Assembly: GCA_003482555.1 (NCBI GenBank)
Contig: DMYQ01000126.1
Span: 2,524-16,886, forward strand
DNA length: 14,363 nucleotides
Direction of reading: 5' to 3'
DNA from: Janthinobacterium sp.
GTDB taxonomy: Bacteria; Pseudomonadota; Gammaproteobacteria; Burkholderiales; Burkholderiaceae_D
Of the stretch, positions 13,400-14,363 are shown piece by piece; positions within the stretch are counted from its first letter, which is position 1; each line of letters begins with the position of its first letter. The translations under genes were made by a program, and so were the position numbers. The notes under the pieces are model-generated. The model searched no databases, was not told the DNA's origin, and saw only the letters and a list, made by a program, of their open reading frames with translations.

Positions 13400-13846
13400 A
13401 TGCTCACTATTACACGCAAGCTTGAATTCGACGCCGGCCACCGCATCCCCGACCACAAGAGCCAGTGCCGCAATCTGCACGGGCACCGCTACACGGTGGA
13501 AATCACCCTGGTCGGCCAGGTCATCGCGGTGGAAGGCAATTCCGACAACGGCATGATCATGGACTTTTCCGATATCAAGGCGCTGGCCAAGGAACACCTG
13601 GTCGACGTCTGGGACCACGCCTTCCTGGTGTATGAAAAGGATAGCGTCGTGCGCGACTTCCTGGCCACCTTGCCGGACCATAAAACGGTCGTCATCGACC
13701 GCATTCCCACCGTCGAGAATCTGGCCCAGATCGCTTTCGACACCCTGAAGTCGGTCTACACGGACCGCTTCGGCACCGGTTTGCGCCTGCACAAGCTGGT
13801 CTTGCACGAAACACCAAACTGCTGGGCCGAGATCACCGATGCCTGA
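13400..13846 (+). CDS. queD: 6-carboxytetrahydropterin synthase QueD
   Basis: QueD converts 7,8-dihydroneopterin triphosphate to 6-carboxy-5,6,7,8-tetrahydropterin, the substrate of QueE encoded just upstream. The 148-residue length is normal for this PTPS-family enzyme. The zinc ligands are H14 in FDAGHRI and H27, H29 in CRNLHGHRY; C23 is the catalytic cysteine. D72-H73 in DVWDHAFL supply the catalytic pair and the glutamate of LHETPNCWAE anchors the pterin. ATG 13400 lies six bases after the queE stop with no clear ribosome site, which suggests coupled translation. Its end overlaps tadA by eight bases. Confidence 0.96.
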   Translation: MLTITRKLEFDAGHRIPDHKSQCRNLHGHRYTVEITLVGQVIAVEGNSDNGMIMDFSDIKALAKEHLVDVWDHAFLVYEKDSVVRDFLATLPDHKTVVIDRIPTVENLAQIAFDTLKSVYTDRFGTGLRLHKLVLHETPNCWAEITDA

Positions 13847-14345
13847 TAACGCTTTCATGCAATTGGCGCTGGAGCAGGCGCAACACGCATGGGATCTGGG
13901 CGAAGTGCCGGTCGGCGCCGTCGTCGTCAAGGACGGCGTCGTCATCGCCACCGGCTACAACCAGCCGATCGGCCGCCACGATCCGACCGCGCACGCGGAA
14001 ATCATGGCCTTGCGGGCCGCCGCCGAAAAACTGGGCAATTACCGCTTGCCGGGCTGCGAGTTGTACGTGACCCTGGAGCCGTGCGTGATGTGCGCGGGCG
14101 CCATGTTGCACGCGCGCGTGGCGCGCGTGGTCTTTGGCGCCGGCGATCCGAAGACGGGAGCCTGCGGCTCGGTGCTGAACCTGTTCGCGCAGGAACAGTT
14201 GAACCACCAGACGGAGATCGCCGGCGGCGTCATGGCCGAGGAGTGCGGCACCTTCTTGAAGCGCTTTTTCGCCGAGCGGCGCAGCGCGCAAGCGGCCGCG
14301 CGCCTGGCCGCGCAGGCCGCCACCACGGCGGCGCCCGGTAGGTAG
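13839..14345 (+). CDS. tadA: tRNA-specific adenosine deaminase TadA
   Basis: TadA converts adenosine-34 to inosine in the anticodon of tRNA-Arg(ACG) and is essential in most bacteria. The 168-residue protein has the cytidine-deaminase zinc motif: H52-A-E54 in TAHAEIMAL, with E54 as proton shuttle, and P81-C82-V-M-C85 in LEPCVMCAGAM. GEVPVGAVVV near 21-30 and NYRLPGCELYVTLEPC are typical. The C-terminal 25 residues are an alanine-rich tail beyond the normal fold. ATG 13839 overlaps the queD stop by eight bases. Grouping with queE and queD makes an operon acting on the tRNA wobble position, though TadA and queuosine act on different tRNAs. Only 18 bases remain after the stop, with no visible terminator. 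Confidence 0.96.
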   Translation: MPDNAFMQLALEQAQHAWDLGEVPVGAVVVKDGVVIATGYNQPIGRHDPTAHAEIMALRAAAEKLGNYRLPGCELYVTLEPCVMCAGAMLHARVARVVFGAGDPKTGACGSVLNLFAQEQLNHQTEIAGGVMAEECGTFLKRFFAERRSAQAAARLAAQAATTAAPGR

Positions 14346-14363
14346 GCCGAGTTAGCCCGGTAA

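Overview
The window is GC-rich chromosomal DNA from a betaproteobacterium, most likely a member of the Burkholderiales and plausibly Oxalobacteraceae (Janthinobacterium, Massilia or Duganella type). The lineage call rests on protein character: a Phc-type quorum-sensing cassette, a CX14CX2C QueE and a queE-queD-tadA run. It is inference, because no rRNA or species marker is present. I see no tRNA, rRNA, CRISPR array or complete mobile element.

Layout. (1) 1-1475, minus: the N-terminal part of a PAS-GGDEF-EAL cyclic-di-GMP enzyme that runs off the left edge. (2) 1476-2108: a 633-bp region between divergent genes, with a perfect 16-bp palindrome and an FNR-like box but no convincing gene. (3) 2109-6933, plus: four tightly packed genes in the order methyltransferase, membrane histidine kinase, receiver-kinase hybrid, receiver protein. 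This is the order and architecture of phcB-phcS-phcR-phcQ, the operon that makes and senses a 3-hydroxy fatty acid methyl ester in Ralstonia. (4) 6930-7538, minus: an SRPBCC-fold protein whose stop codon overlaps that of phcQ and which carries an in-frame minisatellite. (5) 7756-8529, plus: a secreted DNA/RNA non-specific nuclease. (6) 8594-8902, plus: an 84-residue conserved-looking hypothetical gene preceded by four 14-bp tandem repeats, each containing a Shine-Dalgarno sequence and a start codon. (7) 8932-11336, minus: a possible operon of a PAS-GGDEF diguanylate cyclase, a truncated transposase-like ORF and a VOC-family protein. (8) 11515-12438, minus: a NarL-type sensor histidine kinase with no response regulator beside it. 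(9) 12758-14345, plus: queE, queD and tadA, all concerned with tRNA wobble-base modification, behind a structured leader.

How the parts fit. The phc-like operon would produce a diffusible ester (PhcB) and pass its level through a phosphorelay (PhcS to PhcR/PhcQ). In Ralstonia the endpoint is the LysR regulator PhcA, which is not encoded here. Two cyclic-di-GMP enzymes lie close to this operon, one of them divergently transcribed from the same intergenic region, so cell density and cyclic-di-GMP could be connected; that link is inferred from position only. The most unusual small-scale structure is the chain of overlapping five-codon minicistrons at 8594-8651.
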